Source: Delphinus delphis
Taxonomy: Eukaryota > Chordata > Mammalia > Artiodactyla > Delphinidae
Length of the DNA: 64,000 bases
Direction of reading: 5' to 3'
Assembly: GCF_949987515.2 (NCBI RefSeq)
Contig: NC_082688.1
Coordinates: forward strand, 79,364,731-79,428,730
The position numbers and the translations under genes were made by a program. A model generated the notes under the pieces. It saw only the letters and a list, made by a program, of their open reading frames with translations, was not told the DNA's origin and did not search any database. Positions 1-10,857 of this stretch are shown in pieces. Each line of letters begins with the position of its first letter. The first letter of the stretch is position 1.

Positions 1-509
1 CTGGATTTCTTTTAGAAGGAATTGCTCCACGTGTAGCTGTAGATTTCATGTCCATGGGAGGAGGTGAATTCAGGAGCCTCCTGTGATGCCATCTTGCATT
101 GGAACTGTCCCCTTTTCATTCCTTAAAATCAACAGTGTGGCTCTCTGCCCTTAAAGATAGGTGGTACTTGACCAGCTCTGCTGGCATTAGGGCTCCCAGG
201 ATCTTTCTTTATTAATTCATACAAATGCATGTGAATCTATAATTATCTCAATAAAAATTTCAATTAAAAAAATGCATGACTAGTCACACAGTTCATCAGA
301 GTTGATCATCCTAACAGAATCATATATACCAATTGTATGATGAAATTTATGCTACAGCTCTTACATAGTTCACTTCACTTTTTTTTGCAGTATATTTATG
401 TTTAGGTGACTCATTTCTGTGACACTTTATTTCTTCAGCTGTTAATTTTTGGTGTTTCTTCCCCTACTATGACTAACTTTTCTGTTGTTTATTGCTAATG
501 GTACTTTTA
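1..509. other. Unique non-coding DNA
   Basis: AT-rich sequence with no recognisable repeat, RNA gene or coding signal. Open frames here are short and run into the antisense of the neighbouring SINE. Confidence 0.5.
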
Positions 510-520
510 TCTCTTTGTCT

Positions 521-730
521 TTCTTTTGTTTGTTTTTTGCGGTACGCGGGCCCTTCACTGCCGCGGCCTCTCCCATTGCGGAGCACAGGCTCCGGACGCG
601 CAGGCTCAGCGGCCATGGCTCACGGGCCCAGCCGCTCTGCGGCATGTGAGATCCTCCCGGACCAGGGCACGAACCCGTGTCCCCTGCGTCGGCAGGCGGA
701 CTCTCAACCACTGCACCACCAGGGAAGCCC
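521..730 (-). mobile_element. CHR-type tRNA-derived SINE (short cetacean form)
   Basis: Read on the minus strand, this starts with the conserved head gggcttccctggtggtgcag, has the tRNA-like B-box region (gggttcgtgccc), and ends in an A-rich tail that appears as T-rich DNA at 521-537. A 9-bp direct repeat tctctttgt flanks it at 510-518 and 731-739, as expected for L1-mediated insertion. It is rich in CpG, so it is fairly young. Short open frames on both strands here are SINE sequence, not genes. Confidence 0.9.
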
Positions 731-859
731 TCTCTTTGTTTTTTATTGTTTCATCATAAAAGAACTTTAAAATCTGCAGTAAAATAGCTTTCCAAACAAA
801 GAAAAGAACTGAATATAGCATACTAGAAATAAACATGAAAATTCCTGCCCAGGGTACTT

Positions 860-1180
860 GGTCATTCATTTTTAACAGTGCCAAGCACTATTCTAGGTAC
901 CAAAGATACAATAGTAAATTGAAGTCCCTGCCTTCATGAAGGTCACAATCACCCAGGTTAGAAAGAAAAGCAAATAAGTATGTAATATAATATCATACTA
1001 AATACCATAAAAAAATGCATCAGGGTAATTGTTCATAGAGAATGATAGGGGTTCTAATGTAGATAGAGTGGTGGCCCTACACAGCTTGTCTGAAGAGACA
1101 ACATTTGAGCAGAGATCTGAATTACATAGTAGAGAATATATGGTATGTAGCTCATAGTTGTCAAGAGAAAAATCAATACT
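860..1180 (+). repeat. Ancient LINE2/MIR-class repeat
   Basis: The motif 'gccaagcactattctaggtacc', followed by a degenerate block on dimensions of inserted/animal-wide repeats (tgaaggtcacaatc, then gacaacatttgagcagagatctgaa), matches the remembered consensus of an old mammalian interspersed repeat. The same family appears at 24.24-25.06 kb. The family name is provisional. Confidence 0.45.
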
Positions 1181-1471
1181 GGCTCTTCTCAGACAGATGC
1201 TTATTAATTCTTGATTCCCAGAGGAATTAATAGAGAAATGGGTCCTCAATCGAACTTCTTTATCTTTCAATCCAAAGGCTAAGACATTTGGTTAGATGAA
1301 AAAGGGTCAAATACGTAACACCCCATTCTTTTTTCTTTTTTCTTTCTTAGACAAGATACATTTATTGTCTCAGAAACACATAGCCAACTAAACAATGTGG
1401 ACAATAATTCTTTAGTAGTTTGATGCATGAAAATTGTTATTGGTCTGCTACCACTAGTTCTATCGTGATTC

Positions 1472-1498
1472 TTTTTTTTTTTTTAACATCTTTATTGG
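1472..1498 (-). mobile_element. Tiny L1 3' tip (minus)
   Basis: A T-run followed by ttaacatctttattgga is the reverse complement of the L1 3' terminus (aataaagatgttaaaa) seen at 8217-8240 and 15120-15135. It would be an extremely 5'-truncated L1. No clear TSD is visible. Confidence 0.4.
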
Positions 1499-1501
1499 AT
1501 T

Positions 1502-2585
1502 AATGCCCCATTCGTTCATTCTCCTTTCCTTTGATAATTTTTAAAAGCTTGTCTAACTCTAAAAGGAAAAAAAAAAGCACCATTTTAATGAACATTGCAA
1601 TTAAGAGATGCATCCCCAGGAAACTAACACCCTTTGAGCTGCTGTGATGTTGGCCTTTTCCTGATTTGAGGTCAATCAAGTTATGGTGTCTCCCAGGGAA
1701 ATTCCTGCATGTAAAATTGTTGGACTCACTCTGGCTTCCCTAAATCCTCCTAAGGAGCTCAATCTGCAGATCAGAGCAGGCTACTCCTTTTCAATTAACT
1801 CTTTCAGACTCAGTCATTGTCTTTGTCTTTATTTATGTCAAATGATGCTCCCTGTGGAGACAGGCAGCCGGTTATTCTGAGCTAACTCAGATAATCCTTA
1901 TTAAAATAACCTCCTCCCTTGAGCAAATCCATCCATCAGCTTCACCTTGATAGGACCCTGTCACATAGGTCTGGTGTCACCTCTGGGTCCCAAATGGTAG
2001 GCCTCCTCCCCACCCACCCCACAACACTGCACCATCAGTATTGGGACACTGTTTGCAAGGTGCAAACTGCATGTGGAGATTTTGAGCCGTTCACTTCTTT
2101 GAAAGTTTAATTCAATTCAGGAAATGTTAGCCAAACAAATATTATAGGTTTTGGGGAAACAGGTGTGGAATCCTAGGATGGCTTTGCCTTAAAGTGTTCC
2201 TTGGAGACAACAGGGCATGTTCTGGGGTTGTTTCTAGGTCAATAAATGCCAGATCAATGTTTTTGTAAGACAATACCTTAGTGAGTGACATGGAGGGGGA
2301 TAGGAGCTTTGAGACCTGATCAACTCTAGGGTCAGTGTGAACACCTATGTTGGAAGGCAGGAGTTAACACTTTCTGTTCAATACAGAAAATTGCCTGAAA
2401 TGAAAGAAGAGGAATCATGGGAAAAGGAGGTCCTGGCAGTTCCAAAAATCTTCCTCAGCCTTCCTATCACCCCCCACCTTGTCAGGTTACTTTCTAAGCT
2501 CCTCTTAGAATATGTATAAGCCACTAACTTTTGACTTTAGAAGTGATCTATCTTGGCCTCTAAATTTAAACTCACATTAGGATCG
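1502..2585. other. Unique DNA, possible conserved block
   Basis: No repeat or gene recognised. The segment near 1590-1890 is of balanced composition and free of repeats. It could be a conserved non-coding element, but this needs an alignment. The short plus-strand frames (for example 1683-1880) show no recognisable domain. Confidence 0.35.
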
Positions 2586-2602
2586 AAAGTGAATGGGGCC
2601 AA

Positions 2603-2945
2603 CATTTGCAGCAACATGGGTGCAACTAGAGATGATCACACTAAGTGAAGGAAGTCAGAAAGAGAAAGACAGATACCGTATGATATCACTTGTATGTGGA
2701 ATCTAAAACATGGCACAAATGAACCTATCTACAAAACAGAAAGAGACTCATAGACATAGAGATAAGACTTGTGGTTGCCAAGGTGGAGCGGTGGGGACGG
2801 AGATGAATGGACTCGGAGTTTGGGGTTGGTAAATGTGAACTATTGCATTTAGAATGGATAAACAACAAGGTCCTAATGTATAGCACAGGGAACTATATTC
2901 AATATCCTGTGATAAACCATGGAAAATAATGTAAAATAAATAGAC
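2603..2945 (+). mobile_element. 5'-truncated L1, 3'UTR fragment
   Basis: Contains the end of L1 ORF2 and 3'UTR landmarks (gcaacatgggtgcaactagag, gaaagacagataccgtatga, tatagcacagggaact). A 17-bp direct repeat, aaagtgaatggggccaa, flanks the L1 plus its nested SINE at 2586-2602 and 3304-3320 with one mismatch. This shows that the whole 2603-3303 block is one L1 insertion later hit by a SINE. Confidence 0.85.
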
Positions 2946-3299
2946 AGGGCTTCCCTGGTGGAGCAGTGGTTGGGAATCCGCCTGCCAATGCAGGGGACAT
3001 GGGTTCAAGCACTGGTCCGGGAAGATCCCACACACCACGGAGCAACTAAGCCCGTGCACCACAACTACTGAGCCTGCCCTCTGGAGCCCACAAGCCATAA
3101 CTACTGAGCCCATGCGCCTAGAGCCCACGCTCTGCAAAAAGAGAAGCCACCACAGTGAGAAGCCTGTGCACTGCAACGAAGAGTAGGCCCTGCTCGCTGC
3201 AACTAGAGAAAGCCCATGCACAGCAACAAAGACCCAACACAGCCATAAATAAATAAATAAATAAAATTTATACAAATAAATAAATTTTGCAAAAAAAAG
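2946..3299 (+). mobile_element. CHR-type SINE, long form, nested in L1 tail
   Basis: Head gggcttccctggtggagcag, tRNA-like region, then repeated 'ccacaactactgagcc' modules and an A-rich ataaataaataaa tail. It sits inside the A-rich end of the L1 insertion bounded by the repeats at 2586 and 3304. The 190-codon minus-strand frame across it is antisense repeat sequence. Confidence 0.88.
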
Positions 3300-3320
3300 A
3301 AATAAAGTGAATAGGGCCAA

Positions 3321-4230
3321 ACAAACAGTCCCCTGATGTGATTTGCATGAGGATTATTCCTGAGAGCAGTACTGGTGTTTACAAAATGGCAAGATGGTAG
3401 GCCTGTCACGGGCAGTGAGGACCTAGTGAAGCATGCAATATGATTGTTTCCTATTTTCCCTTTGTTACTCAGAGAAATGAATGGAGACTATTTACTTCTC
3501 ATATAGCATACCTCATTAGCATAACACGTCCTAAGGTAGATTGGTGGACCCCATGGTACAGAGTCATGCACCTTTGGAAAAGGATCACCAATCTTTGAAA
3601 AGTCATTGGAGGCCGGGATTGCATACTGCCTCCTCCCTTAACTGGATAATGAATTAAAATCAAGGACCATGAGTAAGAGACAAATAATAGGGAATATCAA
3701 AAGAGGAAAAAGAGCTGTGAGTATTGCTACCAGAACTATAATCACCAGCCAGAATACAGGGGGAATTGAAGACTTAGGAAGAGCTGCAGATTCCCTGACA
3801 CAAGAAGTGAAACATCTACAGGTCTAGATGTAATAAGCAGGCCATGCTGACTGGTGCAACCTTGCTCCCCTGGGGAAGGTAACACTGGGGAATCCTACTT
3901 TTGGAACCTGGCAAGACTATGAAATTTGGTTACCAAGTCATAGAAATTCCAACATTTGCTCATTTACTAAATAAGGTTCCTTCTGATCAACTGTGACAAA
4001 AGACTTTATAGACAGAGAATCCAGGCTGTGGTAGGGGTAGTGTCTGTTCTCTTGATTTTGTCTAATCTATCATCTATACCCTAGCCTGAGTAATTGTTCT
4101 GTAGCCTAAAAGTATTTTTGTCATTCATGTTCTGGTAATCATTCAACATTTTCCCATTACAATAAATAGCAAGTTCAAAATCTTAAATATAGCTTATGAA
4201 GCCTAAAAAATTTCTTAGCTTCTTCTCTCA
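3321..4230. other. Unique DNA
   Basis: No convincing repeat, RNA gene or exon. Composition is unremarkable for mammalian intergenic DNA. Confidence 0.4.
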
Positions 4231-4234
4231 TCAA

Positions 4235-4665
4235 TGTCAATATATAGTCATCCTGTACATAAATGGCACATTTTTCCATGAATGAGCCAGGCTTTCTCAC
4301 CTCAGATTATTCTCTCTTCCTGGTTCCCCCACTGCATCACTAAGTTAACTCCACTCCATCCTTCAGGTTGCAATTTAGACTTTACTTTTTCTAGAACATT
4401 TTCCTTAAACTGCGTTACAGAAGGATTAAGTAAATTAACAATTTCCCTAAATCCCTCAAATTGCATTATGAACCTCTCCTATGTGCTCCCACGGAATCTC
4501 ATATTCATTCCATAATGGTGCTTATCACACTGTATTATTAGAGTTAATTTAGCTATAATCCCTCCCCAGTCTGTAAATTTCTTGAGGGAAGATGCTATAT
4601 CTTGTTTATCTTTACATTCCCAGCAGAATAAGATATCTTAAATGAATAAATAAATGAATGAAAAC
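4235..4665 (+). repeat. LINE2 3' end
   Basis: Shows the typical order of L2 3' sequence: a pyrimidine-rich clinic-like section, 'cctcctatgtgctccca', 'ctgtaaatttcttgagggaagatgc', 'cattcccagcagaa', and a terminal tgaataaataaatgaatga. Highly diverged, as expected for an L2 relic. Confidence 0.55.
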
Positions 4666-5660
4666 AGCTTTGTCACTAAGAGGCAGGAGACCTGCATTCA
4701 AGTCAACACCTCATTATTTAACCTTGTTTTCAAACAAACCATAAACTCCCTGTAGGAAAGAATATAGAAGTAGAAATGTCATCCTCTGTCTGCACAAAAC
4801 CAGCTGGCTGGACTGGGCAATGCCTTTATAGTCCTGTCAACACTACAGTCAATAATAGCTCCATAGGCAAAAGATTGCAAGATACATTGGGTTGCTCTAA
4901 AAGACATACCAGACAAGCATTCCAGGGCACGCTGAAGAAGAGGAAAGATGAACAGTCTCCATAAATGAACAGATTCAAAAAATCTCTGTTCTTATTCTTA
5001 TGGGAAGAAGGGTATTAACTGAAAGGACCAGTACAGTAACATGAATACTTGGCCGGATTATACCCCAGCTCAGTTCTCTAAGACTCAAGTGTTATTTTAG
5101 AAACTAGCCTTAATTAGGTAGGACTATGATCTTTGCTGATTAGAATTTATTTATTAATATTTAGCATAGCTTCCAGTTCTCATTCTGGCTGTTAATTGGG
5201 CCCCTTTTCTTGAGTGAAAAATGCTCACCTGAGCAGAATTTGAGCATTTCCCAGCGCTTTCCTCCATTTCTCCTCTGTCAGGTTTAGGCAAGGGCAGGAT
5301 CCTCTCTGTTCTAGCAGAGCTTTGCCCCTGTTTTAGCTGACATGCAAATATAGAGTGTAATTCATCATGTTTTATTTAATAGAGTCACTGAGAGAAAGGA
5401 GAAAGGAAATTGTTGTGAATTAAATGTCCTTGTCTCTCAGGCAAGAAGATAAAAGTTCTGATTGATTGCCGAGATGGCTGGAAATGGAGGTATTAACGCA
5501 AAACAATGATTCTGTTATGCTCCTATTCTCTGGAGTGTTGCAAATGGCAGAGAAAATTTTATTTCAGAAACAGATTAAGAAAGATTTTCTCCCTTGCTAG
5601 AACAAGCAATTTTGGTGATATCAAGAAGCAGAAGGTGAAGAAGGGGTAGGGCCTGGAGAT
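4666..5660. other. Unique DNA with a candidate regulatory block
   Basis: No gene seen. The part from about 5150 to 5520 is free of repeats and dense in possible factor sites, including an octamer. See the separate entry. Confidence 0.35.
5342..5349 (+). promoter_or_regulatory. Octamer (POU) motif ATGCAAAT
   Basis: Exact consensus octamer recognised by POU-domain factors, inside a repeat-free block (about 5150-5520) that also holds an AACAATG SOX-like core near 5503. Presence of the motif is seen; regulatory activity is only inferred. Confidence 0.25.
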
Positions 5661-5810
5661 CTACATACCGGTCCTGGCCCTGCTATGTTGCTTTGGTGGC
5701 CTTGGACAAGCCATTTACTGTCCTGACCTCAACTTCCTTAATATTTGAAGGTCTGGTTAGATATGAGACCTAAAGTTTCTTCACTGCCTGTAATACCATA
5801 CAATTCTTTC
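5660..5810 (+). repeat. MIR SINE relic
   Basis: Matches the MIR core order: 'cctggccctgctatgttgct', 'ccttggacaagccatttactgtcctgacctcaacttcctt', similar to the 'tgaccttgggcaagttacttaacctctctg' consensus. Confidence 0.6.
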
Positions 5811-5914
5811 TCCTTCTAAATTAACCCAAGCCATAGGCCTTAAGTAGACACCATCCGCTGGAGGATGCTAGCCTGTTCTGCCCTCTAGAATCTTGCATAA
5901 AATTATCAGCAGAG

Positions 5915-6124
5915 GGCTCCCCTGGTGGCGCAGTGGTTGAGAGTCCACCTGCCGATGCAGGGGACATGGGTTTGTGCCCCGGTTCGGGAGGATCCCACAT
6001 GCCACGGAGCAGCTGGGCCCATGAGCCATGGCCGCTGAACCTGTGCGTCCGGAGCCTGTGCTCCACAACAGGAGTGGCCACAACAGTGAGACGTCCGCGT
6101 ACCACAAAAAAAAAAAAAAAAAAA
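5915..6124 (+). mobile_element. CHR-type SINE, short cetacean form
   Basis: Complete short element: head ggctcccctggtggcgcag, tRNA-like part with B-box-like sequence, ctggagcctgtgctccacaa section, and a long pure poly(A). Perfect 16-bp TSD aaaattatcagcagag at 5899-5914 and 6125-6140. Intact tail and TSD indicate a recent insertion. Confidence 0.95.
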
Positions 6125-6755
6125 AAAATTATCAGCAGAGATTCCACCAAGTTCTGCCACTTCTCTTCAACAGTATATGAAGAAATTATTCTACTAAGAA
6201 TTTTATAGTAATGAGAGAAAGTATAAGGTGTTAACTGGTGTGTTAACACCACACAATAGATTGAACTTGACAATTTACCAAAGTTAACTTCAGCACAATT
6301 ACGTGTAATATGCAGTACAGTTTTGGTGTTAGCATCTACTTCCTCCTCACTCAAAAAATGGGGAAAATTCTTAGTTAACATAGATAATGAAAATAGCTCT
6401 ACCATGATCTGGTTCTGATCCTCCTGATTTTTCCCCTTCCTGAAACTGTAACTCTCTCTGAGTCCATGAATCCCTGAGTTCATATTGTTCCATTTCCCAT
6501 GCTTGTAGACAGGGATGTTAGCTCTTTGATATGTCCAGGCTTCTAAAGTCCTCACAGAGACTGGCCAGTGCTTGGCTACAACTGGGCAAGGTTCTGAGTT
6601 TCAGCTGAATGTCTTTATCTACTACATTAATTTCTCTTCCTCAAAAACTACTATTCAGACTTGGGCATTGTTGAAAACTAAAGAATGTCTGATATTCTCC
6701 AGCGTGGATTTCATCTGCAGAACATCTAAGATGGTTACCTCAGAAATGGGTTCTG

Positions 6756-8253
6756 CAGGATAGAAAGCCCAGAGATAAACCCACGCATACATGGTCACCT
6801 TATCTTTGATAAAGGAGGCAGGAATGTACAGTGGAGAAAGGACAGCCTCTTCAATAAGTGGTGCTGGGAAAACTGAACAGCTACATGTAAAAGTATGAGA
6901 TTAGATCACTCCCTAACACCATACACAAAAATAAGCTCAAAATGAATTAAAGACCTAAATGTAAGGCCAGAAACTATCAAACTCTTAGAGGAAAACATAG
7001 GCAGGACACTCTATGACATAAATCACAGCAAGGTCCTTTTTGACCCACCTCCTAGAGAAATGGAAATAAAAACAAAAATAAACTAATGGGACCTAATGAA
7101 ACTTAAAAGCTTTTGTGCAACAAAGGAAACCATAAACAAGACCAAAAGACAACCCTCAGAATGGGAGAAAATATTTGCAAATGAAGCAACTGACAAAGGA
7201 TTAATCTCCAAAATTTATAAGCAGCTCATGCAGCTTAATAACAAAAAAACAAACAACCCAATCCAAAAACGGGCAGAAGACCTAAATAGACATTTCTCCA
7301 AAGAAGATATACAGACTGCCAACAAACACACGAAAGAATTCTCAACATCACTAATCATTAGAGAAATGCAAATCAAAACTACAATGAGATATCATCTCAC
7401 ACCAGTCAGAATGGCCATCATCAAAAAATCTAGAAACAATAAATGCTGGAGAGGGTGTGGAGAAAAGGGAACCCTCTTACACTGTTGGCGGGAATGTAAA
7501 TTGATACAGCCACTGTGGAGAACAGTATAGAGGTTCCTTAAAAAAGTACAAACAGAACTACCATATGACCCAGCAATACCACTACTGGGCATATACCCTG
7601 AGAAAACCATAATTCAAAAAGAGTCATGTACCAAAATGTTCATTGCAGCTCTATTTACAATAGCCCAGAGATGGAAACAACCTAAATGTCCATCATCAGA
7701 TGAATGGATAAAGAAGATGTGGCACATATATACAATGGAATATTAGCCATAAAAAGAAACAAAATTGAGCTATTTGTAATGAGGTGGATAGACCTAGAGT
7801 CTGTCATACAGAGTGAAGTCAGAAAGAGAGAGACAAATACCGTATGCTAACACATATATATGGAATTTAAGAAAAAAATGTCATGAAAAACCTAGGGGTG
7901 AAACAGGAATAAAGACACAGACTTACTAGAGAATGGACTTGAGGCTATGGGGAGGGGGAAGGGTAAACTGTGACAAAGCGAGAGAGAGGCATGGACATAT
8001 ATACACTACCAAACGTAAGGTAGATAGCTAGTGGGAAGCAGCCGCATAGCACAGGGAGATCAGCTCGGTGCTTTGTGACCGCCTGGAGGGGTGGGATAGG
8101 GAGGGTGGGAGGGAGGGAGACGCCAGTGGGAAGAGATATGGGAACATATGTGTATATATAATTGATTCATTTTGTTGTGAAGCTGAAACTAACATACCAT
8201 TGTAAAGCAATTATACTCCAATAAAGATGTTAAAATGAAAAAAAAAAAAAAAA
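6756..8253 (+). mobile_element. 5'-truncated L1 (ORF2 C-terminus + 3'UTR)
   Basis: Starts inside ORF2 (agaaagcccagagataaaccc) and runs through the C-terminal cysteine-rich region (frame near 7096-7530, with [16 protein letters not shown]) to the 3'UTR and aataaagatgttaaaatg plus poly(A). A perfect 14-bp TSD agaaatgggttctg lies at 6742-6755 and 8254-8267. The ORF2 remnant is broken, for example a TAG at 7528-7530 where related copies in this window have TGG. It is a dead copy of the same subfamily as the element at 9.0-15.1 kb. Confidence 0.95.
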
Positions 8254-8293
8254 AGAAATGGGTTCTGTTATCTCATCCTGTGGCTCCTGTGCT

Positions 8294-8990
<697 letters not shown>

Positions 8991-8999
8991 CTCTCAGAT

Positions 9000-9855
9000 A
9001 ATAAATAATTGTCATGAACTAACTGCTGAACAATCGTCAATACGAAGACACTGGAACTCACCAAAAAGGATACCCCACATCCAAAAACAAAGGAGAAGCC
9101 ACAATGAGATGGTAGGAGGGACACAATCACAATAAAATCAAATCCCATAACTGCTGGGTGGGTCACTCACAAACTGGACAACACTTATACCACAGAAGTC
9201 CACCCACTGGAGTGAAGGTTCTGAGCCCCACATCAGGCTTCCCAATCTGGGGGTTCTGGCAACAGGAGGAGGAATACCTAGAGAATCAGACTTTGAAGGC
9301 TAGTGGGATTTGATTGCAGGACTTCAACACGACTGGGAGAAAGAGAGACTCCACTCTTGGAGGGCACACACAAAGTAGTGTGCACGCTGGGACCCAGGGG
9401 AAGGATCAGTGACCCCATTGGAGACTGAACCAGACCTACCTGCTGGTGTTGGAGGGTTTCCTGCAGAGATGCGGGGAAGGCTGTGGCTCACTGTGGGGAC
9501 AACGACACTGGCAGCAGAAGTTCTGGGAAGTACTCCTTGGCAGGAGCCCTCCCAGAGTCTGCCATTAGCCCCACCAAAGATCCAAGAAGACTCCAGTGTT
9601 GGGCTGCCTCAGGCTAAACAACCAACAGGGAGGGAACCCAGCCCCACCCATCAGCAGACAAGCAGATTAAAGTTTTACTGAGCTCTGCCCACCAGAGCAA
9701 CACCCAGCTCTACCCACCATGAGTCCCTCCCATCAGGAAGCTTGCACAAGCCTCTTAGATAGCCTCACCCACCAGAGGACAGACAGCAGAAGCAAGAAGA
9801 ACTATAATCTGGCAGCCTGTGGAACAAAAACCACATTCACAGAAATATAGACAAA
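9000..9855 (+). promoter_or_regulatory. L1 5'UTR
   Basis: Sequence upstream of ORF1 in the full-length L1, including 'ctggaactcaccaaaaagga' and 'cccataactgctgggtgggt' familiar from artiodactyl L1 5' regions. It would have carried the internal promoter. CpG content is low, consistent with decay. The 5' boundary is approximate. Confidence 0.65.
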
Positions 9856-10799
9856 ATGAAAAGGCTGAGGACTATGTACCAGCTAAAGAAACAAGATAAA
9901 ACTGCAGAAAAACAACTAAAAGAAGTGGACATAGGCAACCCTCCAGGAAAAGAATTCAGAACAATGATAGTGAAGATGATCCAGAACCTTGGAAAAAGAA
10001 AGGAGGCAAAGATTGAGAAGATGCAAGAAATGTTTAACAAACACCTAGAAGAATTAAAGAACAAAAACAGAGATGAATAATAAATTACTGAAATGAAGAA
10101 TACATTAGAAGGAATCAATAGCAGAATAACTGAGGCAGAAGAACGGATAAGTCACCTGGAAGACAGAATGGTGGAATTCACTGCCATGGAACAGAATAAA
10201 AAAAAAAAGAATGAAAAGAAATGAATACAGCCTAAGAGATCTCTGGGACACCATTAAACACAACAACATTCGCATTATAGGAGTCCCACAAGAAGAGAGA
10301 GACAAAGGACACGAGAAAATATTTGCCAGAAGGAGAAGAGAGACAGAAAGGATACGAGAAAATATTTGAAGAGATTATAGTTGAAAACTCCCTTAACATG
10401 GGAAAGGAAATAGCCACCCAAGTCCAGGAAGTACAGAGAGTCTCAGGCAGGATAAACCCAAGGAGAAACACATCAAGACACACAGTAATCAAATTGACAA
10501 AAATTAAAGACAAAGGAAAATTATTGAAAACAACAAGGGAAAAATGACAAATAACATACAAGGGAACTCCCATAAGGTTAACAGTTCATTTTGCAGCAGA
10601 AACTCTACAAGCCAGAAGGGAGTGGCACGATATATTTAAAGAGATGAAAGGGAAGAACCTACAACCAACATTACTCTACCCAGCAAGGATCTCATTCAGA
10701 TTCAATGGAGAAATCAAAAGCTTTATGGACAAGGAAAAGCTAAGACAATTCAGAACCACCAAAGCAGCTTTACAACAAATGCTAAAGGAATGTCTCTAA
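9856..10799 (+). pseudogene. L1 ORF1 (RNA-binding protein) remnant
   Basis: Start ATG at 9856 gives MKRLRTMYQLKKQDKTAEKQ, a lysine/glutamate-rich N-terminus like L1 ORF1p, whose trimeric coiled coil and RNA-binding domains coat L1 RNA. The first frame stops at 10078-10080. Later segments (10323-10547 and the region to the stop at 10797-10799) are in shifted frames. A tandem duplication lies at about 10291-10368. The product would be non-functional. Confidence 0.82.
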
Positions 10800-10857
10800 G
10801 TGGGAAACACAAGAGAAGAAAAGGACCTAGAATAACAAATCCATAACAGTTAAGAAA

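Noticed and set aside
2748..3320. 190-codon minus-strand frame with hydrophobic runs resembling a membrane protein
   Set aside because: It is the antisense of an L1 3' end and a CHR SINE. Similar 'hydrophobic' frames occur over every CHR SINE in the window.
3680..3830. Short open stretch suggestive of a retroviral envelope relic
   Set aside because: Too short, with no neighbouring LTR or other retroviral parts and no diagnostic motif. The resemblance is not above chance.
5821..6555. 244-codon open frame on the minus strand
   Set aside because: Its middle is the antisense of a young CHR SINE and its poly(A), and the rest lacks any domain. The frame is open by chance through repeat sequence.
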